From Zopfochytrium polystomum (taxonomy: Eukaryota; Chytridiomycota; Chytridiomycetes; Chytridiales; Chytridiaceae), in assembly GCA_025765615.1 (NCBI GenBank), contig JAIVFJ010000436.1:1-41861 (forward strand): DNA of 41,861 nt, read 5' to 3'. The notes beneath the pieces are model-generated. The model saw only the letters and a list, made by a program, of their open reading frames with translations. It made no database searches and was not told the DNA's origin. Below are positions 10,422 through 19,552 of the stretch, piece after piece (position 1 is the stretch's first letter; each line of letters opens with the position of its first letter). Made by a program: the position numbers and the translations under genes.

Positions 10422-11200
10422 CTGTTGGTGGGGGGGAGTTGGGTTCATCATCAGTCATTTCATCCAGTGAGTGGAGTTGCGGTGCCACCGTGCGGTGCTC
10501 GGCAAGATGGGTTGCGAAAAGCCAGACACGGGGGGGGGGGGCCCTTGGGGATGCTGCCGCTCGTCCGCGGACGCAGACAACCGCGGACAAGTCACGTGAT
10601 GGCGTCCTGTCCGCCGCCGCTCTAATTGATCCTTCCACCGATATCCGGACTTGTCAAAAAAGTCTTCAGCCGTTCGCCGTCGCACTGTTTGGGTGAGTTT
10701 TCGCTTGGGATTGCGAAAGGATCTGCCGCCGCACCCCTTGCCTCTTCGTCGCACAAGCCAGGACGCCAGCGCCTTTGGGGGCCGCTGTGTGGGTCTCGGT
10801 GCCTGCTGTACAACACCGCAATTCGCCGTCCCTGAACTCGATCTCCTCTCGATCTGCCGCCGACGACAGTGATTCACCAACCAAAAGCGCCGCTCATTCC
10901 GTGCTCGCCTGCCCCTTGACCCACACTTCATCGTTCTCGTCCCCCTGCGGCTCAACGATCAGCTTTACCCCCTCGAGCATCCCCTCGTGACGCATGTCGC
11001 ATTGCACGAGGGCCCCGTTGCTGCAGCTGGCCGCTGCAGCCACAGCTGTCGCAACGGATCTACACTGTCTCGCTGGGTGCCGTCGCTGACAAACAATCCT
11101 CACCGCTGCCCTAGTTTTCTCTGTCTAACCAATATATTCACTCCCCAAAGGATCAGTTCTGGCGCCAAGTGCGGTAACTAACTGACTCTGGTCAGGTTTC
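10422..11200. other. GC-rich segment without a recognised gene
   Basis: The missing 5' part of the iminopeptidase would be expected here but was not found. A minus-strand frame at 10894-11103 contains an acidic, protein-like stretch (VKLIVEPQGDENDEVWVKG), and the same frame resumes after a TGA to 10666. It matches no family I recognise and may be chance or a relic. Confidence 0.35.
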
Positions 11201-11269
11201 AATTCAACAGTTGCGGTGAGATTTTTTTGGAATGACATTGAACCTCACAAACATTGAAAATACAGCGTG

Positions 11270-14187
11270 ATGAATTCCCAAGATGCAACTTCTGTGGCAT
11301 TTGCTTCGCCAAAATTTAATGATTCGATTGCCAAGAAAATTTTCCCCCCATCAGTCAAAAAGCCAGAAGACTACTCCACCAAGTCGTCTGCAGAATTATT
11401 CTACTATCCATATTTCACATGGAATGTTGAAACAGCTCTCCCAGACGGAAAAGTCATATGCGTGCGGGATGGATGCAGCTGCACCCCATCACGACCAAAA
11501 ATTCTTACTCGCCTTGTCCATGATATCAATCATAAGACTTTGCTTATCTATCGACAGTATCAGTGCAGTGTCCTGAGGAAGCAAGGTGAAAGCGCTGGGG
11601 ACAAAGGAGAAGGACGAGGCTTTTTCAACACTGTCGATGATCAGTTTCTTCAGCGCCTTGATGATTCTGTAAAAAATAAGTTCCCTTATGTCTTATCATT
11701 AAAAGGCGGGGTGTCCTATGACCTGTTCAACAACTATGTGGATCGTTGCTTTCGAAGTGACATTGGGTTGCGCTTTACTTTGAGCGAGATTTTGTCTCTG
11801 CGGGTTGGTCAGTATTGTTGCCTTATTCTTCTTGATGTTTGTCTCACAATAGAAACCCAGAGCGATATGCAGAACTCCTTGACATTTTCGCAAAGCGCTC
11901 TCAAAATCTTCCAACAGATTTGCGACCCATTCCACTTACACTTGAGTCATATTTTGAAGGCCACAAAGCGCCTGATCCAAAAGAAATGACTGCGCTTTGG
12001 CTGAAGGAGACAAGCAAGTATGACGACCTTGCAACAGCACTGATGAAATCTGCAAGAGTTACAAAGTCTGTATCTATTGATGGCACAAGAAGATTTGCTA
12101 AGCGACTGAAGATGTGAGTGAAGAATGGTACTGTGAATCTTAAAGAGTGCCATTTGCTTGTCTTTGCAAGAAATGAGATTGGTGAGTGATTGCTTAAATC
12201 TCTGTGGTAGCATTCGCTGGTTTTTTCTGACATATCAATGTTTAGGGGAAATAGTAAATAGATCCTTCGTATCCTCTGAGAATCGGGCACAGATGACGAA
12301 GTTTCTCTTGCATATTGCAAAGCAGAATATTGAAAAGAAAGATGGAGCGTCGAATGAAATGGAGAGCACAGAAAACATTGATGAAGATACAATTTCTTTG
12401 GAGAGAGCTGATGATGGGCTTGAAGGAAGCGAGCCAGATTTCGTTGAAGTGGAGAGAATCAATGCTGTATATAGTGAGATGGAATCTTCTCTCAATCAAG
12501 GTACTGCATTCCGCCCAGTAAAATCCACTAACCTCAACAGGTGCGAGATTTCTCGATGAAGATGAACTTATTGTTCGACCATTTCTTTAGTCGACCTCTG
12601 AAGAAAATAGTGTTAATGGAGATGAATTTTGCGAGTCTGAATTTGGTTCAGAAGATGGAAACAGCGCAGATAGCGAGAATGAAGTTGATAAACTTTTAGC
12701 TGAAGAGCCACCTGATGAGGCTGTTTCAAAGCGTGAAATTATTGAGAAGCTCTGGATGGATGAAGTTATTTTCCCTGATTTGGATGAGACAAAGGATATT
12801 GCTGTTGAATGTGACAATGTTAATTCACTCAAAAATTGCATTCAAGCAATGGGACCTCGGTAAGGCTTTGGTTGTGTTGAGGAAGTTAAATAAACCATTT
12901 TTAGTGTTCGTGCTTGTCAGGACCCCTTCCACTTAATTTGGCGCTCAACTTCAAAAGTGAGGAAGGAAGCACAACGACGCCTTTCAAAGCAGTTTCATGA
13001 AGCACTTTACGTATCCGATAGAGTTCTTCGAGGCCGAAGTGATATGTTTTACAGAGTGCGTGCTCTGCTTGACAAATTTCCCAAGGAGGAAATTACTTCA
13101 AGCTTTGAAAAGTGGACTGGAACAATGAACAATACGCTGTTTCAAATTTGGAGGGGAGACCTCAGCCCTGTTTGTGGCGATAATATTCATGTCGAAAATG
13201 GGAAATACCGGAGTGTGATTCAGTCAAGCTCAAATGAATCACTTCATAGTGAGCTTGCAGGGCTTTGCCGTCGCTCTATGAGCTACAATGTAGGAATGCG
13301 AGTCCTGAGCATTTTCATAACTAAGGTATGACTAATTTGCAGAAGCAAGCATTGACCTTTTTCAAGGTCAATTTGAGGCAAGCTGTGAAGCACAGTAGAA
13401 TTCCAGAGCACATTGACGAGAGAAACATATTTAAATGGATGAAGACAACGCTTCAAGCCCACTCCAGCGTTCCAAACTCAAATTGGCCACCTTCTTCAGT
13501 TTATGAGCAGTTTTAGTTCAACGCCAGCTGAGGTTGCATGGAGAGTTCCAAAACCAAGTGAAAGGGGGACTTGCCTTGCATCGTGGCGTGACACTTTTGG
13601 CCTTGACCGACTTGTGAACAAGCATGCTGTTTCAGACATAATCACTAGTCCTCGAAAGGTAGACAGCAAAACTGCAACTCATCTCATTAAATCTAACTGA
13701 ATTCCAGCGAGGACTCCAAAACTACTTCAAAAAAACTTCTGACTCTCTTATTTCTCCAAATGACCTTCTTGAGCGACTACAATTGGCAGACAGTGTTCTT
13801 GAATCCAACATTGAACTGTCAACAGACGAGTTTCGCATTTTGAGGCATGTATATTCACAGCAGCACTCAGCAACAGCGCCTTGGAAGGATAGTGTTATTG
13901 TTACAACAATTATGTTCAACTCCATAGTGAGAACGAATACTGATGGGTCTTTGCGGCTTACCCCACGGACACCACAATTCATTGCATCTGTCATTAAGGA
14001 TTGGAAACTATCAAGTCTATCCCACCTTCCTCCTGTAGGAAATCTATTTCAATTCCCACAGCAAACCTTTAAGCATCTGCCAGAAAAGTGGACTGATGCA
14101 GAAGAGTTTCTCTGCAAAGTTCTTCCAAAAATGGTTGAATCACCTGCCAAGTTCAACCACACCACAGAAAAGCTTTGTTCTGATTGA
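11270..14187 (+). CDS. Probable DDE-type transposase of an unassigned DNA transposon, multi-exon
   Basis: Translation gives a split protein that resembles the large transposase-like proteins seen in fungi with an N-terminal zinc-binding part (YYPYFTWN, CVRDGCSC, then LLIYRQYQC) and a helical part (GVSYDLFNNYVDRCF). It continues to a candidate first catalytic Asp in SVSIDGTRRFAKRLK (about 12070-12110), an acidic stretch, and RACQDPFHLIWRST (about 12920). Likely introns: 11794- or 11804-11852, 12182 to about 12244, 12518-12590, about 12861-12907, about 13292-13343, and 13660-13708. Stops at 12115 and 12588 fall in possible introns or at an acceptor. Near 13500 the frame shifts by one base with no obvious intron, so the copy may be broken. 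I could not find terminal inverted repeats. The superfamily is uncertain (KDZ-like or DUF6729-like are options). Confidence 0.55.
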
Positions 14188-14287
14188 AGAGGGTGCTGAG
14201 GCGGCGTGGTTGCTCACTGGACCCTCCCTCCAATTAAGAATGTGCCTTGTCACACTTCAAATTAATACATATCGTGCTATTTTCTAA

Positions 14288-14844
14288 TCAATTGTTTAAC
14301 AAACTCTGCATCTACAAAGCGGCTGGTTCTCTTTTTGAAAATCTTTTTTAAATTTTTTTGGACAAGGAACTTTAACTTTAATTACTATATTCAAAACTGA
14401 CTTATCAATGATATGTATGGGTTTGAAACCTTAGTCACACTTACAAAAAATTCTGTGTGGTTCTATTTACGACAAAATTTTGCACACTTTGGCTGGCATA
14501 TGGGTGGCTGTCAGTCAGTTTCGTGCAAAAATGCACAATACTGCAATTGGTAGGAATGATGAATATTGCTGTTTCAATTGAAAAGTCATTGTTGCAATGA
14601 AAGAAGAACATTGCTACAAACCAGAGTCAGACCGCCCAACAGGGTGGTAAAATGGGGGCTGCATTTATCTGTTTCAAGATACCTTGAAAAGTTGGTGAAA
14701 AGTTTGGAGGCTGCATGCAACTGACCAGAAAGAGGAAAAAAGGAAAAAAAAGGAAGACACTTTTTTTGTTTCTGTACAATTTATGGTAAAATGGGAAAGG
14801 CGATGAATTGTTCCCAATGAAAACGAAAAAGCATTTGGGGAAAG
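14288..14844. other. AT-rich segment, nothing recognised
   Basis: The segment lies between the transposase-like gene and the solo LTR. It may include the 3' flank of the DNA transposon, but no inverted repeat matching its upstream side was seen. Confidence 0.5.
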
Positions 14845-15202
14845 TGTTATGAATCACCCTCTGGAAACCTCTGGAACCTTCTAGAACATTCCTTCATGGA
14901 ACCTTCTGGAACCTTCTGGAACCTTCTAGAACATTCCTTCATGGAACCTTGTGGAACCTTCTGGAACCTTCTTTGCTTTCCTGACTTGTCTTGTTGTCAT
15001 TGGTATCATTGGTATCATTGTATTACTAATTGCTCTTTCTGGAACTTTCTTTGAGTCTTGACAAGGAAGACTCTCAAAAGGTATAAAAGGGGGATGGGGG
15101 ACCTGTCCCATCCCTCAAGTGAATTATTGTTTCCAATACAATCATCACTCCTCTCAGTTCCTTGTCTGCCTTGTCCTGTCCTGCCCTGTTCCTGACAGAA
15201 AG
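14840..15202 (+). mobile_element. Solo LTR of the heat-shock-element retroelement family, with target duplication
   Basis: The LTR is 14845-15197 (353 bp, TG...CA). It matches the LTRs at 16688 and 19553 except for one missing 10-bp promoter unit and one visible substitution in the rest. The flanks 14840-14844 and 15198-15202 are both GAAAG, a perfect 5-bp target-site duplication. It is therefore a true insertion that lost its interior by LTR-LTR recombination. TATAAAA and the self-priming start sequence are both kept. Confidence 0.95.
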
Positions 15203-15494
15203 GGTCTGGACCGACCATGCAAATTTCCCCCTACCCCCCCTCCCAACTGTCGGATCACTTCATTGCGAGAGAGCATTACCTAGTGCAACAGCAATTCCAT
15301 GTTGATTTGGTGCTGCTCTATGGGGAAAACCTTGCCACAGGATAGTGGAAAGAATAAGACAAGCCCAGGAACAACTGCCACTTAGCTGCTTGCTTTGGGA
15401 AAGCAGACACCTTTTGACCACAGTGACAAGATTCCACACCCATTGAACAAGAGATCTAAACATCTGCCTTTGTAGTCTGGACCACTGCAGAAAT

Positions 15495-15562
15495 CTCCCA
15501 GGCGGGGAATCGAACCCCGATCGCCACCGTGAGAGGGTGGAATCTTAACCTATGCGAAGCTC
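15495..15562 (-). tRNA. tRNA-Glu(CTC)-like, 5' acceptor strand lost
   Basis: On the minus strand the anticodon arm CCACC/CTCTCAC/GGTGG, the T arm CGGGG/TTCGATT/CCCCG and the 3' acceptor strand CCTGGGA are intact. The 5' side does not pair with the acceptor, and the D arm is shortened. Probably a pseudogene. Confidence 0.6.
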
Positions 15563-15657
15563 TTTTGTTTTAACCTTTCACCCTCCGAAATGACAAACGC
15601 CCTGACTTTTTGATGATGTGGGTGTGGCAGGAATGTGTGGCAGAAAAAAGAGGTTAC

Positions 15658-15764
15658 TAGTTTTTCTCTTTCTCTCCAAGTTGGGGAGAAGGACTACCAA
15701 CAAACACACATCTCCACTTCATTCACTCCTTCCACTTGCCACTCAGAGTAGACTGTTTACACAT
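15658..15764 (+). repeat. Single arm of the foldback repeat
   Basis: It is nearly identical to the right arm of the palindrome at 28567-29043 (shared TTTTTCTCTTTCTCTCCAAG and end GTAGACTGTTTACAC). Only one outer arm is present here. Confidence 0.85.
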
Positions 15765-15766
15765 GT

Positions 15767-15965
15767 GATAAAGCCTGTTGGTCAAGTCAAGTGGATGTGG
15801 CTGTGGGCAGTTGGGTATGGTGCATTCTCGATTGCTTGTGTTTCCATGCACAAGTTCCCAGCTGGTGGCCTTCCAATCCCAACATGGTCTGCTCGCTTCT
15901 CTCTTTCCCCCCCCTTGTCACTGGCAACAACAACTAGTGAGCGCAGCAGTCTATCAAGATTCTCC
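15767..15965 (+). repeat. CpG-decayed copy of a dispersed repeat
   Basis: It aligns with 26703-26880. Where that copy has CpG, this one mostly has TG or CA. For example GGCGACGACGA corresponds to GGCAACAACAA, and CCGCGTGCAAG to CCATGCACAAG. The function of the repeat is unknown. Confidence 0.75.
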
Positions 15966-16016
15966 ACCTGAGTGGCTTCACACCATCCAAGTCCACAGGG
16001 TGGAATTAGAGCCACA

Positions 16017-16088
16017 GGGGGCTTCCGGGACTTGAACCCGGGACCTCCTCCACCCTAAGAAGGAATCATACCCCTAGACCAAAGCCCC
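16017..16088 (-). tRNA. tRNA-Pro(AGG)
   Basis: The 72-nt minus-strand cloverleaf has acceptor GGGGCTT/AAGCCCC, anticodon arm CCTTC/TTAGGGT/GGAGG and T arm CCGGG/TTCAAGT/CCCGG. All arms pair. No T-run terminator is seen directly after it, so expression is not assured. Confidence 0.88.
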
Positions 16089-16230
16089 ATGCTTTTTTCA
16101 GAAGTGCCTCGACCCCCTAACCCTCTGTGCTGCAACCTAGAAACTGGGTACTTGACCGTCAATTGAGGCTGACACCATACCCACAGGCCATGAAAAGTCT
16201 CACAATCTGCCCATTGCAGACAGAGTGACA

Positions 16231-16303
16231 CGAGCGTGCCAGGGGTCAAACCTGGAATCTCTTGATTCGTAGTCAAGCGCAGTAACCATTTTGCCACACA
16301 CCC
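16231..16303 (-). tRNA. tRNA-Arg(ACG)
   Basis: The 73-nt minus-strand cloverleaf has acceptor GGGTGTG/CACGCTC (one G-T pair near its end), D stem GCA/TGC, anticodon arm CTTGA/CTACGAA/TCAAG and T arm CCAGG/TTTGACC/CCTGG. A truncated relative lies at 24043-24106. Confidence 0.88.
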
Positions 16304-16682
16304 ACATTAGCGCCTTTGGCTTGTATGCTTCCATCGCTATCTTAGGACTTCCAAACGCATGACTCTTTAAGTCAAATCAACCTCTCGGCGCTAAAATACA
16401 ATCCCAGTTACCCCAATCCCATTCCCAAGATCTTCTGCAGTATGAAATACAGAGCCCCTGCTGCATCAGGTCCAGAGAAGCATAATCCAAGATCCTGATC
16501 AAAGGGGAATATCTGTATCCTCTTTAAAACACAGGCACATACAGATGAGGCAGATATGAGCCTGTTTTTTTTTTTTTTTGCTCAGATATGGGTGGATTCC
16601 CAGGCAAAATGGATATCCAGCATGTATGTTTTATTGCTGCACGTGTGGCATACAAGCTAACTTTGGCCAGGCCTCCCACATC
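16304..16682. other. No feature recognised
   Basis: The spacer between the tRNA-Arg gene and the complete retroelement contains a T tract near 16566 and no coding signal. Confidence 0.5.
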
Positions 16683-16706
16683 TGCAATGTTATGAATCAC
16701 CCTCTG

Positions 16707-16824
16707 GAAACCTCTGGAACCTTCTAGAACATTCCTTCATGGAACCTTGTGGAACCTTCTGGAACCTTCTGGAACCTTCTAGAACATTCCTTCATGGAAC
16801 CTTGTGGAACCTTCTGGAACCTTC
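16707..16824 (+). promoter_or_regulatory. Long heat-shock-element array in U3
   Basis: Counting every 5 bases from 16707 to 16824 gives 24 positions. Of these, 19 are perfect GAA or TTC in strict alternation, and the others are near misses (CTC, TCA, TTG). The best run, 16752-16789, is eight perfect units in a row. Three contiguous nGAAn units of alternating orientation already make a canonical HSF-binding site. The unbroken 5-bp register over 118 bp would place trimers on one helix face. Confidence 0.85.
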
Positions 16825-16889
16825 TTTGCTTTCCTGACTTGTCTTGTTGTCATTGGTATCATTGGTATCATTGTATTACTAATTGCTCT

Positions 16890-16902
16890 TTCTGGAACCT
16901 TC
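16890..16902 (+). promoter_or_regulatory. Proximal three-unit heat-shock element
   Basis: TTCTGGAACCTTC gives three perfect alternating units, about 33 bases upstream of the TATA box. In the solo LTR the same site reads TTCTGGAACTTTC, which keeps all three units. Confidence 0.7.
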
Positions 16903-16934
16903 TTTGAGTCTTGACAAGGAAGACTCTCAAAAGG

Positions 16935-16941
16935 TATAAAA
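16935..16941 (+). promoter_or_regulatory. TATA box of the LTR promoter
   Basis: TATAAAA lies 35 bases before AAGTGAATTAT (16970-16980), the usual distance to a start site. That 11-mer is complementary to the primer site at 17053-17063, which independently points to the same start. Confidence 0.8.
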
Positions 16942-17052
16942 GGGGGATGGGGGACCTGTCCCATCCCTCAAGTGAATTATTGTTTCCAATACAATCATCA
17001 CTCCTCTCAGTTCCTTGTCTGCCTTGTCCTGTCCTGCCCTGTTCCTGACATC

Positions 17053-17063
17053 ATAATTCACTT
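17053..17063 (+). other. Self-primer-binding site (Tf1 type)
   Basis: ATAATTCACTT, two bases inside the LTR, is the exact reverse complement of 16970-16980, the predicted first 11 nt of the transcript. No tRNA-type TGG primer site is present. In Tf1-like elements the RNA 5' end folds back onto this site and is cleaved to prime cDNA synthesis. Confidence 0.75.
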
Positions 17064-17090
17064 CACCCTCTCCCACTACTCTCTGCCATC

Positions 17091-18014
17091 ATGTCTGACC
17101 CAAACAACACCTTCCCTGATGCAACTGCCTTCCAAGCCTTGATGGACCAATTACAAGCCCTTTCAAGACAGACACACCAACTTCAAGAACAAGTCCTTCA
17201 CCAGCAGCACCAGCTTCAACAACAACTTCACCAACAAGAACATCAAGCTCTTCCCCTGCCTCAAGCCAACCAAGCAAGAGAGCCCAAGGTTCCCAGCCCT
17301 GACAAGTTCACTGGGCTGGCCAAAGACCTTAGGAACTTCATGGCCACTGTGGAGAATGTCATCCTTCTCCAACCTTCAAGATTTCCCAGTGAGCAAGTCA
17401 AGGTTCTTTTCACAAGCACCCTCCTGTCTGGTCAAGCTCAATCATGGTACAGATCTCTCCCAAGCACACCCACCACCCTGCAAGAGCTCTGGGAGGGGCT
17501 GGAAGCTACCTTTGGTGACCCCTACGCATCTTGGACAGCAAGATCCAAGCTCAAGCATATCAAGCAAGGAAAGCAATCTTGTGTGGCCTACACCAACCAA
17601 TTCAAGCAACTAGCCAGAGACTCTGGATACAATGATGCAGCTCTGATGGAGCTGTACCATGATGGTCTCCATGAGTCTATCCAAGACATGCTCTCCCAGT
17701 CTCTGCACATCCCTGAGACCTTGGAAGAGTACATTCTCCTTGCCATCAAGATTGACAACAGACTCTACTCCAAGAGGCTGAAGCAAAGACAAGTAGGAAC
17801 TACATCAAGACCTACCCCAGTTCCTCAAGCTCTTACAGTTCCTGAACCCATGCAAGTGGATGCAGTTGAGACACTTCCTAAGGGTCCTCTGAGCCAAGAG
17901 GAGAAAACAAGGAGGGCCCAGCAGGGACTGTGTTTTTACTGTGGCTCCAAGGAGCATGCTGTCAAGGACTGCCCAAGGAAGAAGCACCCAAACTCCCAGG
18001 TCCAGGCTCACTGA
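17091..18014 (+). CDS. Gag of the heat-shock-element retroelement
   Basis: The 307-residue protein starts at the first ATG, 40 bases after the LTR. A Gln/His-rich coiled region (about residues 20-65) is followed by a retrotransposon-gag capsid core (about 75-235, with SWYRSLP and LWEGLEATFGDP). One CX2CX4HX4C zinc knuckle at 281-294 (CFYCGSKEHAVKDC) follows, for RNA packaging. The frame is intact and so is probably functional. The pol frame begins in the overlap with the 3' end of gag, one base back (-1). No canonical slippery heptamer was found, so how Pol is made is open. By family knowledge Gag forms the cytoplasmic particle that could package the RNA of this RT-less element. Confidence 0.9.
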   Translation: MSDPNNTFPDATAFQALMDQLQALSRQTHQLQEQVLHQQHQLQQQLHQQEHQALPLPQANQAREPKVPSPDKFTGLAKDLRNFMATVENVILLQPSRFPSEQVKVLFTSTLLSGQAQSWYRSLPSTPTTLQELWEGLEATFGDPYASWTARSKLKHIKQGKQSCVAYTNQFKQLARDSGYNDAALMELYHDGLHESIQDMLSQSLHIPETLEEYILLAIKIDNRLYSKRLKQRQVGTTSRPTPVPQALTVPEPMQVDAVETLPKGPLSQEEKTRRAQQGLCFYCGSKEHAVKDCPRKKHPNSQVQAH

Positions 18015-19552
18015 GGGGCAATTCCCTGGACCCTCCTCCAAGCTGCCCCTGTTTCATCACCACCACCAGCACCACAAACACCTCAGATTCCAAGCCCCAC
18101 CAACTCACCATGGATGTCAAGATTCAACTCTCACCCAAGTCAACCATCACAACCAAGGCCCTTATAGACTCTGGATCATCCTGCAACATCATTGATGCCA
18201 CCCTTGCCAAGTCTTGTGCCATTCCTACGATCAAGAAATCCACACCCCTCAAGGTCCACTTTGCCAATCATGCTCTGTTCAAGGAAATCAGCCATGAAAC
18301 CAAGCTAAACCTCCACATCCAAGACTTTCCACCATCCATGGTCAATCTGGAAGTATTGGATCTTGGCTCACCCACATTCTCTGTCATCCTGGGATTACCA
18401 TGGCTGCAAGCCCAGAACCCTGCCATTGATTGGGTCACTGGTCAAGTCCAACCTCCACCAATCGGAACAGTCACCCAAAACTCAAGTCAAGCCCCCAAGT
18501 CTCATGCTCTCAAGCCCTTGATTCAAGATTCACAGCCAGCCAAGACTCAAGTTCCACAGTTCACAGTTCACAGTCAAGATTCAAGTAGAGCTCATAGAGC
18601 TCACAGTCATGGCCATGACTCTTGTTCACAGAACCCACAGTCAAAGATTCAAGTACCACAGTTCACAGTCCACATTCAAGATTCAAGTTCCACAGCTCAC
18701 AGTCTTTGCCAAGAACAGAACTCACAGTCAAAGATTCAAGTACCACAGTTCACAGTCCAAATTCAAGATTCAAGCTCCACAGCTCACAGTCTTTGCCAAG
18801 AACAGAACCCTCAGTCAAAGATTCAAGAATCACAGTTCCCAGTCAACAATTCAAGCCCCACTGCTGATGAGCACAGAAGGACAGACCTTGCACCTGAAGG
18901 GGGAGATGGTTTCACCCCACCTTCCAAGACACACCTTTCACTGCTTCCTGACAGTGTGTGGGCCCATGCTATTTCCAAGGACCCCAAGCCTCACAAGATT
19001 CAAATCAGCCAAGAAGAGGAAAAACTTGAGATACTCAAGACAAGGCATGATGCAGCAACAGCTGGACACCCAGGAGAGCACAAGACATATAAGCTTGTTT
19101 CCAGGGACTTTTACTGGCGAGGCATGAGGAAGAACTTGCAGACCAAAAGACCAAGTCCCAAGCTAGACAACCTCAAGTTGGGACCTTTCAAGATCTTGGA
19201 GCAAATCAATCCAGTCACCTTCAAGCTGGATCTCCCTGCATCCATGAAGATCCACCCAGTTTTCCATGTCAGCCTTTTGGAGAAGTTTGTGGCCAATTCC
19301 ATTCCAGGCAGAGTTGTTCCTCCTCCTCCTCCAGTTGAGGTAGAAGGTGAAGAGGAATTTGAGGTTGAACAAATCTTGGATGCCAAGTGGTTTGGAAGGA
19401 CACTCAAGTTCCTTGTTAAGTGGAAAGGTTACTCAGATGCTGACAACACCTGGGAACCTGAGTCAAACCTCACTCACTGCCAAGACCTTCTGCTCAAGTT
19501 CAAGACCAGGTACCCCACCAAGTTGCAGAAGAGGCCTAAAAGGGGGAGATGA
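17930..19552 (+). CDS. Internally deleted Pol: protease, repeat linker, integrase zinc fragment, chromodomain
   Basis: The frame is open for 540 codons. In order it shows a retropepsin (ALIDSGS at about residues 77-83, then VILGLPWLQAQNPAIDW), then a Ser/Gln/His-rich linker of repeated units built on SKIQVPQFTV and SSSTAHSLCQEQ. It continues with DSVWAHAISKDPKPHKIQ, the first half of the integrase HHCC domain (RHDAATAGHPGEHKT) and a jump to the integrase C-terminal GPF part. The end is a chromodomain (FEVEQILDAKW, LVKWKGYSDADNTWEPE). Reverse transcriptase, RNase H and the integrase DDE core are absent. The two deletions keep the frame open. The chromodomain would target insertion to marked chromatin if complemented. 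The stop TGA abuts the 3' LTR. The first Met is not meaningful, because translation would enter by frameshift. Confidence 0.9.
   Translation: MFLLWLQGACCQGLPKEEAPKLPGPGSLRGNSLDPPPSCPCFITTTSTTNTSDSKPHQLTMDVKIQLSPKSTITTKALIDSGSSCNIIDATLAKSCAIPTIKKSTPLKVHFANHALFKEISHETKLNLHIQDFPPSMVNLEVLDLGSPTFSVILGLPWLQAQNPAIDWVTGQVQPPPIGTVTQNSSQAPKSHALKPLIQDSQPAKTQVPQFTVHSQDSSRAHRAHSHGHDSCSQNPQSKIQVPQFTVHIQDSSSTAHSLCQEQNSQSKIQVPQFTVQIQDSSSTAHSLCQEQNPQSKIQESQFPVNNSSPTADEHRRTDLAPEGGDGFTPPSKTHLSLLPDSVWAHAISKDPKPHKIQISQEEEKLEILKTRHDAATAGHPGEHKTYKLVSRDFYWRGMRKNLQTKRPSPKLDNLKLGPFKILEQINPVTFKLDLPASMKIHPVFHVSLLEKFVANSIPGRVVPPPPPVEVEGEEEFEVEQILDAKWFGRTLKFLVKWKGYSDADNTWEPESNLTHCQDLLLKFKTRYPTKLQKRPKRGR
19538..19549 (+). 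other. Polypurine tract
   Basis: AAAAGGGGGAGA, followed by TGA and then the LTR, is the expected second-strand primer. It also encodes the last residues of Pol, so coding and priming sequence overlap. Confidence 0.8.

Larger units (their letters stand above)
16688..17050 (+). repeat. 5' LTR (363 bp)
   Basis: It starts TGTTATGAATCACC and ends CCTGTTCCTGACA. It contains the heat-shock-element array, a TATA box at 16935 and the predicted transcript start near 16970. No CpG dinucleotide occurs in it. Confidence 0.95.

Noticed and set aside
12115..12117. In-frame TGA in the transposase-like gene taken as a nonsense mutation
   Set aside because: It lies in a 57-bp segment bounded by GTGAGT and GCAAG that could be spliced out in frame, so it does not prove a broken gene.
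12588..12590. In-frame TAG in the transposase-like gene taken as nonsense
   Set aside because: TTTCTTTAG is a good acceptor, and a GTAAAA donor at 12518 joins to it in the right phase.
13326..13342. An apparent 17-base intron (GTATGA...TTGCAG)
   Set aside because: A donor GTAGGA at about 13290 gives a 53-bp intron with the same acceptor and correct phase, matching the size of the other introns.
17925..17945. GTTTTTAC near the gag zinc knuckle as a -1 slippery site
   Set aside because: It does not fit X XXY YYZ in the gag frame, and no clear downstream stem or pseudoknot was seen.
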